A stretch of DNA of 64,000 nt from Hyphomicrobiales bacterium 4NK60-0047b (GTDB lineage: Bacteria > Pseudomonadota > Alphaproteobacteria > Rhizobiales > HXMU1428-3): assembly GCA_040367435.1 (NCBI GenBank), contig BAABWY010000001.1, positions 496,001 through 560,000 on the forward strand, written 5' to 3'. Positions within the stretch are counted from its first letter, which is position 1. Each line of letters begins with the position of its first letter. Shown here in pieces: positions 18,576 to 31,047 of this stretch. Below the pieces are notes generated by a model that worked only from the letters and a program-made list of their open reading frames with translations, ran no database searches and was not told the DNA's origin. The position numbers and the translations under genes are program-made.

Positions 18576-21500
18576 CTATTCTGCAGCTGTAGGATCACTA
18601 GCAGGTGCATCCGGAACAATCACATCTTCAGCTGGCTCATCATCAATGATCGGGCTGTCAACATCCATACCAGAATTACGCTCTTTCAAAATAAGTTCAT
18701 CACGCATAGTTGAAACTTTGCGTAGCTTGCTGAGCATAGCTCCCGTACCAGCCGGAATAAGTCGTCCAACAATAACGTTTTCTTTCAAGCCTTCCAGCGT
18801 ATCAGATTTACCAGCAACCGCAGCTTCAGTTAGAACGCGCGTTGTTTCCTGGAATGACGCCGCTGAGATAAAGCTCTTCGTCTGCAAACTAGCTTTGGTA
18901 ATACCAAGCAATACAGGACTACCTTTAGCTGGTTGACGACCATCAGCTTCAGCAGCCGCATTATTATCATGGAAATCAAAGCGATCAATGTGCTCACCCT
19001 TAAGCATTGATGTTTCACCAGGGTGTTCAACTTCAATTTTCTGCAACATCTGACGAACAATAACTTCAATATGCTTATCGTTAATCGGCACACCTTGCAG
19101 ACGATACACATCTTGAATTTCATTCACGAGGTAAGTCGCTAGTTCTTCAACACCCTTAATTGCCAGGATATCATGCGGAGCTGGGTGACCATCGAGGAGA
19201 TATTCACCTTTTTCAATCCGGTCGCCTTCTTGAACAGAAAGATGCTTACCTTTTTGAATAAGATATTCAACTTGATCTTCATCTTCATTGTCAGGAACAA
19301 TAGCAATCCGGCGCTTATTTTTATAATCACGACCAAATTCAACAGTACCTGTAATCTCAGCAATAATCGCATGATCTTTAGGACGGCGTGCTTCAAACAA
19401 TTCAGCAACACGCGGTAGACCACCCGTGATATCTTTCGTTTTCGCACTTTCCAAAGGAATACGAGCAAGAACGTCACCAGCTTTCACCTTCGCACCCGGA
19501 TCAACAGAAAGCACAGCCTCAACAGAAAGGATCGATCGAGCCTCACCGCCACGCTTGGTTTCTTTAATTTCACCTTTTGCATCAGTAACAATAATCGCAG
19601 GCTTCAAGTTCTCACCGCGCGGGCTAGAACGCCAATCGATAATCACACGGTTCGCAATACCAGTTGCTTCATCAAATTGTTCGTCAACAGAAATGCCATC
19701 TGTCAAATCTTCAAATGTCGCGGTACCATCAACCTCACAAAGGATAGGACGGGTATAAGGATCCCATTCAGCAATACGCATACCGCGTTTCACCTTATCT
19801 CCTTCATCAACTTTCAAATGCGCACCTTGCAAGATTTTATGTGTCGCAAGTTCTTTTCCATCCGGATCAAGAATAACAAGAACCAAATTCCGAGCCATAG
19901 CAACAAGGCGGCCCTGACTATCTTTCGCAATATTTTTGTTCTTAAAGCTTACAGTGCCGTCATAGCTTGCTTCAACAAAGGAGCTGTCAACAACCTGCGC
20001 TGTACCACCAATGTGGAACGTCCGCATCGTAAGCTGAGTACCAGGCTCACCAATTGATTGCGCCGCAATAACACCAACTGCTTCACCAAGGTTCACAGGT
20101 GTACCGCGAGCCAAATCACGTCCATAACATGTAGCACAACAACCATTTCGGGTTTCACATGTCAAAACAGATCTAATCTGAATTTCCTGAACAGATGAAT
20201 TATCTAACGCGACTGCATCAGCCTCATCAATTAGCTTACCAGCTTCAAGAATGACTTTACCGCTTTCAGGATCAACAACTTGATCTGCTACAGTCCGGCC
20301 TAACGCACGCGTGCCTAACGATACAATAATCTCACCAGAATCCACCGCAGCAGAAACCGCAATTGATTTATCAGTTCCACAATCTAGCTCATTAATGATG
20401 CTATCTTGCGCCACATCAACGAGACGACGTGTTAGATAACCAGAGTTCGCCGTTTTAAGAGCCGTATCAGCAAGACCTTTCCGCGCACCGTGAGTGGAGT
20501 TAAAATACTCAAGAACGGTCAAACCTTCTTTAAAGTTTGATGTAATCGGTGTTTCAATAATGTCACCAGAAGGTTTCGCCATCAATCCGCGCATACCAGC
20601 AAGCTGTTTCATCTGTTGGGGTGAACCACGCGCGCCAGAATGCGCCATCATGTAAACAGAGTTGGTTGGAATAGTCCGACCAGTTTCATCATCAATATGC
20701 ACCGCAGAAATACGGTCCATCATTTCAGCCGCAACTTTGTCAGTACACTTCGCCCAAGCATCAACAACCTTGTTGTATTTCTCGCCGCGCGTAATCAAAC
20801 CATCATTATATTGTTGCTCATACTCACGAGCTAGGTCAGATGTATCATCAACGATCTTCGCTTTGGTATCAGGAATAACCATGTCATCCTTACCAAACGA
20901 AATACCAGCAAGACACGCATGCTTAAATCCGGTTTGCATAATACGGTCACAGAAAATAACGGATTCTTTCTGGCCACAATTCCGGTAAACCGCGTCAATC
21001 ATGCCAGAAATTTCTTTCTTGGTGAGCATGCGGTTAATAATCTCAAAAGAAACACCAGGTTTCTTCGGCAACAATTCACCAAGGATCATACGGCCAGGCG
21101 TTGTGTCATAAACAGTGCTAACTTCTTCGCCAGCATCATCAATTGACTTATAACGACCTTTAATTTTCGTATGCAGTGTCACAACACCATTATCAAGCGC
21201 ATGACGAATTTCAGCAACAGAGCCGAACATCATACCTTCACCAGGCTCTTTATCATAAATAAGCGAGAGATAATAAAGACCAAGCACAATATCCTGAGAC
21301 GGCACGATAATCGGCGCACCGTTCGCAGGGTGAAGAACGTTGTTTGTTGACATCATCAACACACGCGCTTCAAGCTGCGCTTCAAGTGAAAGCGGCACGT
21401 GCACCGCCATTTGGTCACCGTCAAAGTCAGCGTTAAACGCCGCACAAACAAGTGGGTGCAGCTGAATAGCTTTACCTTCAACAAGCACCGGTTCAAACGC

Positions 21501-22811
21501 TTGAATACCAAGACGGTGCAACGTAGGCGCACGGTTTAGCATCACTGGATGTTCGCGAATAACTTCATCCAGAATATCCCAAACTTCCGGCTTTTGCTTT
21601 TCAACAAGCTTCTTGGCTTGTTTCACAGTTGAAGCATAACCCTTCGCATCAAGACGAGAATAAATAAACGGCTTGAACAGCTCCAACGCCATCTTCTTAG
21701 GAAGACCACACTGGTGCAGTTTCATTTCCGGACCAACTACGATCACAGAACGTCCTGAATAGTCAACACGTTTACCAAGCAAGTTCTGACGGAAGCGTCC
21801 TTGCTTACCTTTAAGCATATCAGAAAGTGATTTTAGAGGACGCTTATTGGCGCCAGTAATCACACGGCCACGACGACCATTGTCGAATAGCGCATCAACA
21901 GATTCTTGTAGCATCCGCTTTTCGTTGCGAATGATAATATCAGGCGCACGTAATTCAATCAGACGCTTAAGACGGTTATTCCGGTTGATCACACGGCGAT
22001 AAAGATCGTTCAAATCAGATGTCGCAAACCGGCCACCATCTAGTGGCACAAGCGGGCGAAGTTCTGGCGGGATCACAGGCACAACAGTGAGGATCATCCA
22101 CTCAGGACGGTTACCAGATGTGATAAACGCTTCAACAACTTTCAAACGTTTAGCAAGTTTTTTAGGCTTCAGCTCGGTAGTCGCTTCAGCAATTTCCTGA
22201 CGCAATTGATCGCGAATAGTTGGTAGGTCAAGACCCATCAAAATTTCACGAATAGCTTCCGCACCAATACCAGCTGTAAAGGCATCATCACCATATTCTT
22301 CTTGAGCATCCATATACTCTTCTTCAGAAAGCAATTGGCCTTCCTGGAACGGAGTAATACCGGCCTCAATAACGATATAGCTTTCAAAATAAAGAACCCG
22401 CTCAAGATCCTTCAATGTCATATCAAGAAGCTGACCAATACGCGATGGCAATGATTTCAAGAACCAAATATGAGCAACGGGTGCAGCCAGTTCAATGTGG
22501 CCCATGCGCTCACGGCGCACTTTCGTCAAGGTAACCTCAACGCCGCACTTCTCACAGATAACGCCCTTATACTTCATCCGCTTATATTTGCCGCAAAGAC
22601 ATTCATAGTCTTTTACAGGACCAAAAATCCGCGCGCAAAATAAACCATCACGCTCAGGTTTGAACGTTCTATAATTAATAGTCTCTGGTTTTTTAATCTC
22701 ACCAAAAGACCAAGAATGAATTTCTTCAGGGCTCGCAATCGAAATCCGAATTTGATCGAATGTAGATTGAGGCGTCTGAGGATTAAAGAGATTGACGGCG
22801 TCGTGGTTCAT
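18576..22811 (-). CDS. rpoC: DNA-directed RNA polymerase subunit beta'
   Basis: About 1411 residues. The catalytic NADFDGD magnesium-binding motif is intact ([17 protein letters not shown]), as are the N-terminal zinc-binding cysteines ([23 protein letters not shown]), the second zinc cluster ([15 protein letters not shown]), and the bridge-helix and trigger-loop region ([26 protein letters not shown]). I chose the ATG at 22811 ([11 protein letters not shown]), which matches family starts and has GGAG 7 nt upstream. A longer frame begins with ATT and is unlikely. The C-terminus has an acidic Ala/Asp-rich tail. Confidence 0.98.
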   Translation of the reverse strand: MNHDAVNLFNPQTPQSTFDQIRISIASPEEIHSWSFGEIKKPETINYRTFKPERDGLFCARIFGPVKDYECLCGKYKRMKYKGVICEKCGVEVTLTKVRRERMGHIELAAPVAHIWFLKSLPSRIGQLLDMTLKDLERVLYFESYIVIEAGITPFQEGQLLSEEEYMDAQEEYGDDAFTAGIGAEAIREILMGLDLPTIRDQLRQEIAEATTELKPKKLAKRLKVVEAFITSGNRPEWMILTVVPVIPPELRPLVPLDGGRFATSDLNDLYRRVINRNNRLKRLIELRAPDIIIRNEKRMLQESVDALFDNGRRGRVITGANKRPLKSLSDMLKGKQGRFRQNLLGKRVDYSGRSVIVVGPEMKLHQCGLPKKMALELFKPFIYSRLDAKGYASTVKQAKKLVEKQKPEVWDILDEVIREHPVMLNRAPTLHRLGIQAFEPVLVEGKAIQLHPLVCAAFNADFDGDQMAVHVPLSLEAQLEARVLMMSTNNVLHPANGAPIIVPSQDIVLGLYYLSLIYDKEPGEGMMFGSVAEIRHALDNGVVTLHTKIKGRYKSIDDAGEEVSTVYDTTPGRMILGELLPKKPGVSFEIINRMLTKKEISGMIDAVYRNCGQKESVIFCDRIMQTGFKHACLAGISFGKDDMVIPDTKAKIVDDTSDLAREYEQQYNDGLITRGEKYNKVVDAWAKCTDKVAAEMMDRISAVHIDDETGRTIPTNSVYMMAHSGARGSPQQMKQLAGMRGLMAKPSGDIIETPITSNFKEGLTVLEYFNSTHGARKGLADTALKTANSGYLTRRLVDVAQDSIINELDCGTDKSIAVSAAVDSGEIIVSLGTRALGRTVADQVVDPESGKVILEAGKLIDEADAVALDNSSVQEIQIRSVLTCETRNGCCATCYGRDLARGTPVNLGEAVGVIAAQSIGEPGTQLTMRTFHIGGTAQVVDSSFVEASYDGTVSFKNKNIAKDSQGRLVAMARNLVLVILDPDGKELATHKILQGAHLKVDEGDKVKRGMRIAEWDPYTRPILCEVDGTATFEDLTDGISVDEQFDEATGIANRVIIDWRSSPRGENLKPAIIVTDAKGEIKETKRGGEARSILSVEAVLSVDPGAKVKAGDVLARIPLESAKTKDITGGLPRVAELFEARRPKDHAIIAEITGTVEFGRDYKNKRRIAIVPDNEDEDQVEYLIQKGKHLSVQEGDRIEKGEYLLDGHPAPHDILAIKGVEELATYLVNEIQDVYRLQGVPINDKHIEVIVRQMLQKIEVEHPGETSMLKGEHIDRFDFHDNNAAAEADGRQPAKGSPVLLGITKASLQTKSFISAASFQETTRVLTEAAVAGKSDTLEGLKENVIVGRLIPAGTGAMLSKLRKVSTMRDELILKERNSGMDVDSPIIDDEPAEDVIVPDAPASDPTAAE

Positions 22812-22908
22812 CCCGGTTCTCCATTTAGAAAGAGCTTCCTCTTTCAGTCTTGCGTCATTGAGTTGTTTCAATAACGCATTAATTAAATATCTAATTCAAA
22901 AGCAGTTT

Positions 22909-22936
22909 GTTAAGAGGAGCGATATTGCTCCTCTTA
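22909..22936 (-). repeat. Hairpin in the rpoB-rpoC gap
   Basis: A perfect 11-bp stem, TTAAGAGGAGC / GCTCCTCTTAA, with a 6-nt loop, lies in the 143-bp gap between rpoB and rpoC. No T-run follows on the minus strand, so it is more likely an RNA processing or stability element than a terminator. The AGGAG in the stem resembles a ribosome binding site but lies about 100 bp from rpoC. Confidence 0.6.
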
Positions 22937-22954
22937 ATCATTTACTCAGCTGCA

Positions 22955-25900
22955 TCACTCTGCAGCATCAGCATCAGCACCTGCTTCAGGTTTCGTTAAT
23001 TGTTCTTTTTGCTCTGAAAGGCGATCAAAAGTCACATCAACAGCTGGCTCAACATCTTTGAACTGTTCAAGCTCAACATTAAGACCAAGTGCCCGCATCT
23101 CTTTAATCAACACGTTAAAGCTTTCAGGAATGCCAGCTTCAAAAGCGTCATCACCGCGAACAATCGCTTCATAAACTTTTGTCCGGCCAGCAACGTCATC
23201 CGACTTAACAGTCAGCATTTCCTGCAATGTGTAAGCAGCACCATAAGCTTCAAGTGCCCACACTTCCATCTCACCAAAACGCTGACCACCAAATTGAGCT
23301 TTACCGCCCAATGGTTGCTGCGTAACAAGACTGTATGGACCAATTGAACGAGCGTGAATTTTGTCGTCCACCAAGTGGTGAAGTTTCAAGAGATACTTGT
23401 AACCAACGGTCACTTTCCGGTCGAAAGGTTCACCAGTACGGCCATCATGCAACGTCACCTGACCAGAAGCATCTAGTCCAGCACGTTCCAAGAGCTCAAC
23501 AATATCCGGTTCATGCGCACCATCAAAAACAGGCGTCGCAATCGGCACACCGTTTCGTAGGTTGAAACCAAGCTCAAAAAGATCATCTTCAGAGTAATCA
23601 TCAACGATGTCACCATCGCCATAAACCTTCTCGACGGCCTCTTTAACCGGCGTGATATCTTTTTCAATACGATAAGCTTCCATCGCATCATCAATCACTC
23701 GGCCAAGACCACGGCACGCCCACCCCATATGGGTTTCTAAGATCTGTCCAACATTCATACGTGATGGCACACCAAGCGGGTTCAGTACGATATCAACCGG
23801 CGTTCCATCTTCAAGATACGGCATATCTTCTTGTGGAACGATCTGTGAAATCACACCCTTGTTACCATGACGACCAGCCATCTTATCACCAGGTTGAAGC
23901 TTCCGCTTCACAGCAACGAAGACTTTAACCATCTTCATCACTCCAGGTGGCAACTCGTCACCGCGCTGTAGTTTATCAACCTTGTCAACAAAACGTTGCT
24001 CAAGTAGCTTCTTAGCTTCTTCATATTGCTTTTGAATGGCTTCAACTTCAGCCATGGCTTTTTCGTTCTTAAGCGCGATTTCCCACCACTGCGAACGAGG
24101 AATACCATCAAGAGCTTCTTCAGAAACTTTAGAACCTTTACGAAGATCCTGCACACCTTGGATAACTTCTTTGCCCATAAGAGCATCTCTCAAACGGCCA
24201 TAAACGTTCCGGTCAAGAATTTGCATCTCGTCATCGCGGTCTTTCGCCAAGCGTTCAATCTCTTCACGCTCAATCGCCATTGCCCGCTCGTCTTTTTCAA
24301 TACCATGACGGTTGAAAACACGAACTTCAACAACAGTACCAACAACACCAGGAGACAATTTCAAAGAGGTGTCACGAACATCAGAAGCTTTTTCACCAAA
24401 GATCGCCCGAAGAAGTTTTTCTTCAGGTGTCATTGGGCTCTCACCTTTAGGTGTAATCTTACCAACAAGAATATCACCAGGTTTCACCTCAGCACCAATA
24501 TAAACAATACCAGCTTCGTCGAGGTTTTTCAGAGCTTCTTCTGAGATATTTGGAATATCACGCGTAATCTCTTCTGGGCCAAGCTTGGTGTCACGTGCCA
24601 TCACTTCAAATTCTTCAATATGAATTGAAGTGAACACGTCATCACGCTTAATGCGCTCAGAAATAAGGATTGAATCCTCAAAGTTGTAACCGTTCCACGG
24701 CATAAACGCCACTAGAACGTTTTTACCCAAAGCCAAATCACCAAGATCAGTTGATGGACCATCAGCAATGATGTCACCAGCCTTAACAGTATCGTTTACC
24801 TTCACCAATGGGCGTTGGTTGATACATGTATTTTGGTTTGAGCGTTGGAATTTACGCATATTGTAAATATCAACACCAGGCTTCGATGGATCTTGCTCTT
24901 CGGTTGCACGAATAACAATCCGCGTACCGTCAATTTGGTCAACAATACCTGTCCGGCGAGCGGCAATCGCCGCGCCACTATCACGCGCAACAACTTCTTC
25001 CATACCGGTTCCAACAAAAGGAGCCTCAGGCTTCAGTAGTGGCACCGCTTGGCGCTGCATGTTTGATCCCATAAGAGCGCGGTTCGCGTCATCATTTTCA
25101 AGGAATGGAATAAGCGCCGCCGCAACAGACACAAGCTGTTTCGGAGACACGTCAACAAAGTCCACTTTTTCGTTTGGAACCATCAACGCATCGCCGCCAT
25201 GACGACAGTTAATCATATCTTCTGCAAACTTACCTTCATCAGTTAAAGGCACAGACGCTTGCGCAACATAGTGGCGAGTTTCTTCCATCGCTGAAAGATA
25301 AATAACTTCGCCGCTAACCTTGCCATCAATCACTTTTCTATAAGGGCTTTCAATAAAGCCATACTTATTCACCCGCGCATAAGTTGCCAGAGAGTTGATC
25401 AGACCAATGTTTGGTCCCTCTGGTGTTTCAATCGGGCAAATCCGACCATAGTGAGTTGGGTGCACGTCACGAACTTCAAAGCCTGCACGCTCACGTGTCA
25501 AACCACCTGGTCCAAGCGCAGACAAGCGGCGCTTGTGAGTGATTTCAGAAAGCGGATTTGTTTGGTCCATAAATTGTGACAATTGACTTGAGCCAAAAAA
25601 TTCACGAACAGCCGCTGCCGCTGGTTTCGCATTGATCAAATCTTGCGGCATAACAGTGTCAATATCAACAGAGCTCATGCGCTCTTTAATTGCCCGCTCC
25701 ATACGAAGCAAACCAACACGATATTGATTTTCCATCAATTCACCAACAGAGCGAACCCGGCGGTTACCAAGGTGATCAATATCATCGATTTCACCTTTAC
25801 CATCACGAAGATCAACCAGCGTCTTCATCACACCAATGATGTCTTCTTTGCGCAATGTGCGAACAGTATCTTCACATTCAAGCTGAAGACGAATGTTCAT

Positions 25901-27136
25901 TTTCACACGGCCAACCGCAGAAAGATCATAACGCTCAGAATCAAAGAACAAACCATTGAATACAGCTTCTGCCGCTTCCACAGTAGGTGGCTCACCTGGG
26001 CGCATCACACGATAAATATCAATAAGCGCTTCTTCGCGGTTATTCGCCTTATCAACCATCAAAGTGTTGCGCATAAATGCACCAGTATTCACATGATCAA
26101 TATCAAGAATAGGTAATTCTTTCAGGCCAAATTCTTTTAGCTTCTCAAGAAGCTCAGCATCGAGCTCTGCACCAGCTTCAGCAATAATTTCACCGGTTTC
26201 CATATTCACAACTTCTTCAGCTAAGTAGTGTGTGAATAGCTCTTCGTCAGTATATAATAGACGCTTCAAACCTTCTTCAGAAAGCTTCTTAGCTTGACGA
26301 GCCGTTACTTTTTTACCAGCTTCAATTGCGACTTCACCAGTTTTCGCATTGATCAAATCAGCTTGTGGTTTTACACCTTTAAAGCGCTCAGGAACAAACT
26401 CCGTGCTCCAGCCTTCTTTCTCCATTTTATAGAAAATTTTATCATAAAACAGCTCAAGAATTTCTTCATCATCATGACCAAGCGCATAGAGAAGCGCAGT
26501 CGCTGGTAGTTTCCGGCGACGGTCAATACGAACATGCACAATATCTTTGGCATCAAATTCAAAATCAAGCCATGAACCACGATAAGGAATGATTCTTGCG
26601 GCAAACAACAACTTACCTGAAGAGTGAGTCTTACCACGGTCATGATCAAAGAACACACCAGGCGATCTATGCATCTGAGAAACAATAACCCGCTCAGTAC
26701 CGTTCACAACGAACGTTGCGTTATCGGTCATGAAAGGAATGTCGCCCATGTAGACGTCTTGTTCTTTGATGTCTTTAACTGATTTCGCACCAGTTTCTTC
26801 GTTGACATCAAAAACAATCAAACGCAACGTCACTTTAAGCGGCGCAGCGTATGTCATGTCACGTTGTTGACACTCTTCAACGTCATATTTAGGTTTTTCA
26901 AATTCAAACGCAACGAACTCTAAAGTCGCGCGCTCAGAAAAGTCAGTAATTGGAAACACTGATGTGAAAACAGATTGCAGCCCCTCATCAGCGCGGCCTC
27001 CCTCTGGCACATCCACCATTAGAAATTCATCATATGATCTTTTTTGAACTTCGATGAGATTGGGCATTTCCGCAACTTCTGCGATAGACCCAAATTTCTT
27101 TCTTATGCGCTTGCGACCGGTGAACGTCTTAGCCAT
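22955..27136 (-). CDS. rpoB: DNA-directed RNA polymerase subunit beta
   Basis: A 1393-residue beta subunit starting [16 protein letters not shown]. The rifampicin-binding region ([16 protein letters not shown], then [14 protein letters not shown]) is wild type, with no visible resistance change. Conserved blocks [48 protein letters not shown] and the C-terminal [25 protein letters not shown] are present. It forms the catalytic core with RpoC. A 289-bp gap with four tandem 16-bp repeats and the rplL terminator lies upstream, so an internal promoter is possible. Confidence 0.98.
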   Translation of the reverse strand: MAKTFTGRKRIRKKFGSIAEVAEMPNLIEVQKRSYDEFLMVDVPEGGRADEGLQSVFTSVFPITDFSERATLEFVAFEFEKPKYDVEECQQRDMTYAAPLKVTLRLIVFDVNEETGAKSVKDIKEQDVYMGDIPFMTDNATFVVNGTERVIVSQMHRSPGVFFDHDRGKTHSSGKLLFAARIIPYRGSWLDFEFDAKDIVHVRIDRRRKLPATALLYALGHDDEEILELFYDKIFYKMEKEGWSTEFVPERFKGVKPQADLINAKTGEVAIEAGKKVTARQAKKLSEEGLKRLLYTDEELFTHYLAEEVVNMETGEIIAEAGAELDAELLEKLKEFGLKELPILDIDHVNTGAFMRNTLMVDKANNREEALIDIYRVMRPGEPPTVEAAEAVFNGLFFDSERYDLSAVGRVKMNIRLQLECEDTVRTLRKEDIIGVMKTLVDLRDGKGEIDDIDHLGNRRVRSVGELMENQYRVGLLRMERAIKERMSSVDIDTVMPQDLINAKPAAAAVREFFGSSQLSQFMDQTNPLSEITHKRRLSALGPGGLTRERAGFEVRDVHPTHYGRICPIETPEGPNIGLINSLATYARVNKYGFIESPYRKVIDGKVSGEVIYLSAMEETRHYVAQASVPLTDEGKFAEDMINCRHGGDALMVPNEKVDFVDVSPKQLVSVAAALIPFLENDDANRALMGSNMQRQAVPLLKPEAPFVGTGMEEVVARDSGAAIAARRTGIVDQIDGTRIVIRATEEQDPSKPGVDIYNMRKFQRSNQNTCINQRPLVKVNDTVKAGDIIADGPSTDLGDLALGKNVLVAFMPWNGYNFEDSILISERIKRDDVFTSIHIEEFEVMARDTKLGPEEITRDIPNISEEALKNLDEAGIVYIGAEVKPGDILVGKITPKGESPMTPEEKLLRAIFGEKASDVRDTSLKLSPGVVGTVVEVRVFNRHGIEKDERAMAIEREEIERLAKDRDDEMQILDRNVYGRLRDALMGKEVIQGVQDLRKGSKVSEEALDGIPRSQWWEIALKNEKAMAEVEAIQKQYEEAKKLLEQRFVDKVDKLQRGDELPPGVMKMVKVFVAVKRKLQPGDKMAGRHGNKGVISQIVPQEDMPYLEDGTPVDIVLNPLGVPSRMNVGQILETHMGWACRGLGRVIDDAMEAYRIEKDITPVKEAVEKVYGDGDIVDDYSEDDLFELGFNLRNGVPIATPVFDGAHEPDIVELLERAGLDASGQVTLHDGRTGEPFDRKVTVGYKYLLKLHHLVDDKIHARSIGPYSLVTQQPLGGKAQFGGQRFGEMEVWALEAYGAAYTLQEMLTVKSDDVAGRTKVYEAIVRGDDAFEAGIPESFNVLIKEMRALGLNVELEQFKDVEPAVDVTFDRLSEQKEQLTKPEAGADADAAE

Positions 27137-27287
27137 ATCAGCTCCTCTGGTGCTTAGATACTGAAAAAGCCTCTGCCCTTTTAAAGGAGATGCTCATTTC
27201 AATTTGTCATTTATGTAAAGCGTCGAAATTTTTATATTTCGTTATAATTTTGAACCGCTTATCAAATCTGTCTTAAAAAAACCTATT

Positions 27288-27351
27288 GAATAAATGGTCT
27301 TTAAAATAAAGAGTCTTTCGAACAAATAGTCTTTTGAATAAATGCTCTTTA
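27288..27351. repeat. Four tandem copies of a 16-bp repeat upstream of rpoB
   Basis: Units are 27288-27303 GAATAAATGGTCTTTA, 27304-27319 AAATAAAGAGTCTTTC, 27320-27335 GAACAAATAGTCTTTT and 27336-27351 GAATAAATGCTCTTTA. The period is exactly 16 with a core of AAATNGTCTTT. They lie between the rplL terminator and rpoB, about 150 bp upstream of the rpoB start. They may be a repeated protein-binding site or a slippage product. The 16-bp spacing is not a whole number of helical turns over two units. Confidence 0.8.
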
Positions 27352-27390
27352 CGTCTGTTCGCTGATAAATACAATCAACCAATAGTTAAA

Positions 27391-27419
27391 AAATGAGGGA
27401 GCAAGACGCTCCCTCATTT
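27391..27419 (-). terminator. Terminator or attenuator between rplL and rpoB
   Basis: AAATGAGGGAGC (27391-27402) pairs with GCTCCCTCATTT (27408-27419) around a 5-nt loop. On the minus strand it is followed by TTTTTTAAC. It lies 7 bp after rplL and should end part of the transcripts. In other bacteria a leaky terminator here sets the high ratio of L7/L12 to RNA polymerase. Confidence 0.85.
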
Positions 27420-27425
27420 AATAAA

Positions 27426-27797
27426 TTACTTAAGTTCAACTGTTGCACCAGCTGCTTCAAGCTTAGCTTTAAGCTCATCAGCTTCAGCTTTGCTGCAAGC
27501 TTCTTTAACAGCTTTAGGAGCACCTTCAACAAGCTCTTTAGCTTCTTTCAAGCCAAGACCTGTGATTGCACGTACTTCTTTAATGACGTTAATTTTCTTG
27601 TCGCCAGCAGAAGCTAGAACAACATCAAATTCAGTCTTTTCTTCAGCAGCGCCGCCAGCGTCGCCGCCCGCAGCTGCAACAGCTACAGGAGCAGCAGCAG
27701 AAACGCCCCACTCTTCTTCAAGACGTTTTGCAAGATCAGCAGCTTCCATTACTGTAAGACCTGAAAGCTCAGTTACTAGTTTATCTAAATCAGCCAT
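27426..27797 (-). CDS. rplL: 50S ribosomal protein L7/L12
   Basis: A 123-residue L7/L12 with an N-terminal dimerisation domain ([30 protein letters not shown]), an Ala/Gly hinge, and the factor-binding C-terminal domain ([39 protein letters not shown]). It recruits translational GTPases. It follows rplJ by 53 bp. Confidence 0.98.
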   Translation of the reverse strand: MADLDKLVTELSGLTVMEAADLAKRLEEEWGVSAAAPVAVAAAGGDAGGAAEEKTEFDVVLASAGDKKINVIKEVRAITGLGLKEAKELVEGAPKAVKEACSKAEADELKAKLEAAGATVELK

Positions 27798-27850
27798 TTT
27801 ATTTTCCTATAAGTATCGATTTGTTTAATTTGCTTGGAACTCGTAAAGCT

Positions 27851-28360
27851 CTATTCGCTTGCAGCTTTTGCTGCCATCACCCGCGCCAGTTGTCCACCTG
27901 GTGCGTTTAGAACTCGTGCAACATTGCCGGCTGGTGCTTGGAACAAGCCAACAAGTTTGCCTCTTAGTTCATCAAGTGATGGTAATGCTGCCAGAGAATT
28001 CACGCCTGCTTGATCCAGAATAGTTGCACCCATAGCCCCGCCCAGAAGAACGAGCTTGTCGTTTTCCTTAGCGAACTTGGCTGCAATTTTTGGCGCACTA
28101 ACTGGGTCTTCAGAGGTCATAATACAAGTAGGACCACTGAATAAATCAGCTAAATCTTCTGCGTCTGTATCTTTAAGCGCGAGCTTAACGAGCCGGTTCT
28201 TCGCCACTTGCATAGACCCACCAACTTCACGAAGCTGACTGCGAAGCGCAGTCATATCGGAAACAGTGAGACCTGCATAGTGGGCCACAACGATCACACC
28301 AGTATCACCCAGTTTTTCGTTAAGTGCGGCTACGAGCTCTTCTTTTTGTGCTCTTTCCAC
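27851..28360 (-). CDS. rplJ: 50S ribosomal protein L10
   Basis: A 169-residue L10, the base of the stalk that carries L7/L12. It reads VERAQKEELVAALNEKLG (first residue read as Met from GTG), then GVIVVAHYAGLTVSDMTALRSQLRE and KNRLVKLALKDTDAEDL. The GTG at 28360 has GGAGTGAG upstream and gives the family length. A longer frame from a TTG at 28381 is less likely. A leader of about 450 bp precedes it. Confidence 0.95.
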   Translation of the reverse strand: MERAQKEELVAALNEKLGDTGVIVVAHYAGLTVSDMTALRSQLREVGGSMQVAKNRLVKLALKDTDAEDLADLFSGPTCIMTSEDPVSAPKIAAKFAKENDKLVLLGGAMGATILDQAGVNSLAALPSLDELRGKLVGLFQAPAGNVARVLNAPGGQLARVMAAKAASE

Positions 28361-28830
28361 CAGCTCACTCCATATTTGCAAAGGCCATCTCTCTTTTAGA
28401 GTGATGAACTTCTTTGCGGCTTACCATTTGCCGCTGCTTCACCTCAAGCATGTGCGCTCGAAACTAAACAACGACGCTCACTTGCCTGCCCAGCATCCAC
28501 TTGCCATTAAAACAAACAGACACCAATAGAAGTCCAAACCGATTAGAAATGGCAATAAACACCAACTTCTTAAAATCTGTTCAACTCCCGTCTATGCAGG
28601 CCATATGCTTAAATCTTTAAATCAGATCATCTGAAAAGCTTCCAAACAACACCAATTTTAAGACACCTGCAGTCTTGGACAGGACAAAACTCAAAAAGAA
28701 AGTTTCCTTCTTGAGCCTTCTCCCTATGAAAAATTCAACCTTCAGCTCAACGCTTTAAGACAAACTCTTCATAGTTCACTCTTTTAAGGAGCAACACGCC
28801 CCTTAAAAGAAATAAAATTCAGCCTCTCCT
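28361..28830 (-). promoter_or_regulatory. rplJ leader region between rplA and rplJ
   Basis: A 470-bp gap without a gene. In many bacteria L10 and L7/L12 repress their own operon by binding a leader RNA here, and that role is the natural guess. A 12-bp stem (CTTTTAAGGAGC 28781-28792 with GCCCCTTAAAAG 28798-28809, one pair becoming G-U on the minus strand) lies 22 bp after rplA and lacks a U-tract. A second imperfect stem is CTCAA..AGAA with TTCTTGAG near 28688-28713. I did not find a convincing promoter or match to the L10 site by eye. Confidence 0.5.
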
Positions 28831-29523
28831 TTAAGAAGAAGCTGAAGTAATCTCAACTTTCACGCCAGGCCCCATGGTCGATGACAGAGCAATTTGCTTT
28901 AAGAAAGTACCTTTAGCACCAGTTGGCTTAGCTTTTGTCACAGAGCTAACAAAAGCACGTACATTTTCAGCAATATCAGCTTCGCTAAAACTTGCTTTAC
29001 CTATACCAGCATGAATAACACCAGCTTTTTCAACGCGAAATTCAACAGCACCGCCCTTAGCGCTCTTCACAGCCTCACCAACATTTGGCGTCACTGTTCC
29101 AACTTTAGGGTTAGGCATCATGCCACGCGGACCAAGCACTTTACCAAGACGACCAACAAGTGGCATCATGTCCGGCGTCGCAATACAACGATCAAAATCG
29201 ATATTGCCTTTTAAAACTTCTTCAAGAAGGTCCTCAGCGCCAACAACATCCGCACCTGCAGCTTTCGCCTCATCAGCTTTCGCATCGCGCGCAAACACAC
29301 CAACACGAACTGTCCGGCCAGAACCTTTAGGTAGCTCACATACGCCGCGAACCATTTGGTCAGCATGGCGAGGGTCAACACCCAAATTCATAGCAATTTC
29401 AACAGTTTCATCAAATTTAGCCGTTGCAGTTTCTTTTAAAAGCTTCACAGCTTCTTCAAGGCTATAGTGCTTTGTGCGATCAATTTTCGCATAGCTTTCT
29501 TTATATTTTTTACCGTGCGCCAT
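28831..29523 (-). CDS. rplA: 50S ribosomal protein L1
   Basis: A 230-residue L1 starting [21 protein letters not shown] with the two-domain core ([51 protein letters not shown]) and [14 protein letters not shown] near the end. L1 forms the mobile stalk by the E site, and in other bacteria represses rplKA translation. It lies 4 bp after rplK, which suggests coupling. Confidence 0.98.
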   Translation of the reverse strand: MAHGKKYKESYAKIDRTKHYSLEEAVKLLKETATAKFDETVEIAMNLGVDPRHADQMVRGVCELPKGSGRTVRVGVFARDAKADEAKAAGADVVGAEDLLEEVLKGNIDFDRCIATPDMMPLVGRLGKVLGPRGMMPNPKVGTVTPNVGEAVKSAKGGAVEFRVEKAGVIHAGIGKASFSEADIAENVRAFVSSVTKAKPTGAKGTFLKQIALSSTMGPGVKVEITSASS

Positions 29524-29527
29524 AATA

Positions 29528-29956
29528 TTAACCCTTCACTTCCAAGCCCATAGAACGAGCAGAACCCGCAATAATCTTAGCAGCCTGATCAATATCATTC
29601 GCATTCAGGTCAACCATTTTCTTTTCTGCAATCTCGCGAACTTGCGCCATAGTTACAGAACCGGCTACAGCACGTCCTGGCTCACCACCACCTTTTTTAA
29701 GCTTCGCAGCTTTCTTCAAGAAGAAAGACGCCGGCGGCGTTTTCATCTCAAATGTAAAAGACTTATCGTTGAAAACAGTAATACTCACTGGAATAGGAGA
29801 CCCAGGCTCTGCATCACCAGATGCCGCATTAAACGCCTTACAAAATTCCATAATATTAATACCACGTTGACCCAAAGCTGGACCGATAGGTGGTGAAGGA
29901 TTAGCCTGACCAGCAGGCACTTGCAGCTTTAAATAGCCTTCAATCTTTTTTGCCAT
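29528..29956 (-). CDS. rplK: 50S ribosomal protein L11
   Basis: A 142-residue L11 ([43 protein letters not shown]) with the C-terminal rRNA-binding domain ([41 protein letters not shown]). It forms the GTPase-associated centre. The proline-rich N-terminal segment that binds thiostrepton in other bacteria is present. The ATG at 29956 has AAGGGA upstream; a longer in-frame start at 29983 adds nine basic residues and is rejected. Confidence 0.97.
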   Translation of the reverse strand: MAKKIEGYLKLQVPAGQANPSPPIGPALGQRGINIMEFCKAFNAASGDAEPGSPIPVSITVFNDKSFTFEMKTPPASFFLKKAAKLKKGGGEPGRAVAGSVTMAQVREIAEKKMVDLNANDIDQAAKIIAGSARSMGLEVKG

Positions 29957-30100
29957 TTTACTTCCCTTAAAAGACCTTCTCAAAAGGCCAATCTAAAATT
30001 AAAAATATCCCAAAACTAACCAAGGACATAATTTAAGGTGACGTGGTACAAATTTAACCAGCCGGCAAAGCCAGCAAACTCTTCCACATCGTTTCAACAA

Positions 30101-30640
30101 TCAAGCGTCGACTTTTTTCTTAACTTGATTGAATTCCAACTCAACCGGGGTCGCCCGACCAAAAATCTCAACAGCAGCCTTCATACGTTGGCGCTCATCA
30201 TCAACTTCTTCAATTTGCCCATGAAAGCCTTCAAACGGCCCATCAAGAACAGTAACTTCCTCACCAACCTCATAAATGATTGTTGAACGAGGACGATCAA
30301 CCCCCTCTTTAACCTGATGAAGAATAGCTTGCGCTTCTTTCTCAGAAATAGGAATCGGCTTACTCTCAGACCCTAAAAAGCCTGTCACCTTCGGCGTGTC
30401 CTTGATAAGATGATACGCCTCATCGGTCATATCCATCTTCACCAGCACATAGCCTGGAAAAAACTTACGCTCAGACGCAACCTTACGACCACGACGCACT
30501 TCAATAACCTCTTCGGTCGGAACCAGAATCTCATCAAACTGATCCTCAAGACCTTCACTCACAGAACGCTCGCGAATAGCCTCAGCTACCTTCTTCTCAA
30601 AATTAGAATATGCGTGAACAATATACCATCTCTTCGCCAT
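30101..30640 (-). CDS. nusG: Transcription termination/antitermination factor NusG
   Basis: A 179-residue NusG with the NGN domain ([55 protein letters not shown]) and the C-terminal KOW domain ([48 protein letters not shown]). It links RNA polymerase to Rho or ribosome. The ATG at 30640 matches family starts; a start four codons upstream is possible. It lies 56 bp after secE and 144 bp before rplK. Confidence 0.97.
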   Translation of the reverse strand: MAKRWYIVHAYSNFEKKVAEAIRERSVSEGLEDQFDEILVPTEEVIEVRRGRKVASERKFFPGYVLVKMDMTDEAYHLIKDTPKVTGFLGSESKPIPISEKEAQAILHQVKEGVDRPRSTIIYEVGEEVTVLDGPFEGFHGQIEEVDDERQRMKAAVEIFGRATPVELEFNQVKKKVDA

Positions 30641-30696
30641 AAACGTCACCAAACCCTGAATATCAAACCAAAATTACGCCAAAGTTACATCAAAAA

Positions 30697-30891
30697 CTAT
30701 GACTGGCCTGAGCCGATTAATAACTGCACCAGCACATTCAAAACCTGATCCGCTGCAAAGAAAAAGATTGCCGCCATGACAACCAGTATTAAAACCATGA
30801 TTGTCGTAACCACAGTTTCCTTTTGTGTCGGCCAAGTGACTTTAGACACCTCAGCACGAACTTCTTGAATAAACTCAAATGGGTTTGCCAT
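30697..30891 (-). CDS. secE: SecE translocase subunit
   Basis: A 64-residue short SecE with one cytoplasmic amphipathic helix (MANPFEFIQEVRAEVSKVTWPTQKETVVTT) and one transmembrane helix (IMVLILVVMAAIFFFAADQVLNVLVQLLI). The single-membrane form is usual outside gamma-proteobacteria. SecE clamps SecY in the inner membrane. The ATG at 30891 gives the normal start; an upstream in-frame start adds nine residues. It follows tRNA-Trp by 156 bp. Confidence 0.96.
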   Translation of the reverse strand: MANPFEFIQEVRAEVSKVTWPTQKETVVTTIMVLILVVMAAIFFFAADQVLNVLVQLLIGSGQS

Positions 30892-31047
30892 TAATCCAAA
30901 TTCCTCATGATGCCGCAATCGCGGGACATCACATTCTTATATCTCTGTAACAAACAGCCTGCCGCCTAATTCCACCCAGCTCCCCAGAAACAGTCAACAC
31001 CACACCCAAAAGAAAAACTTTCAAACCAAAAGCAAAACCTTCAAAAA

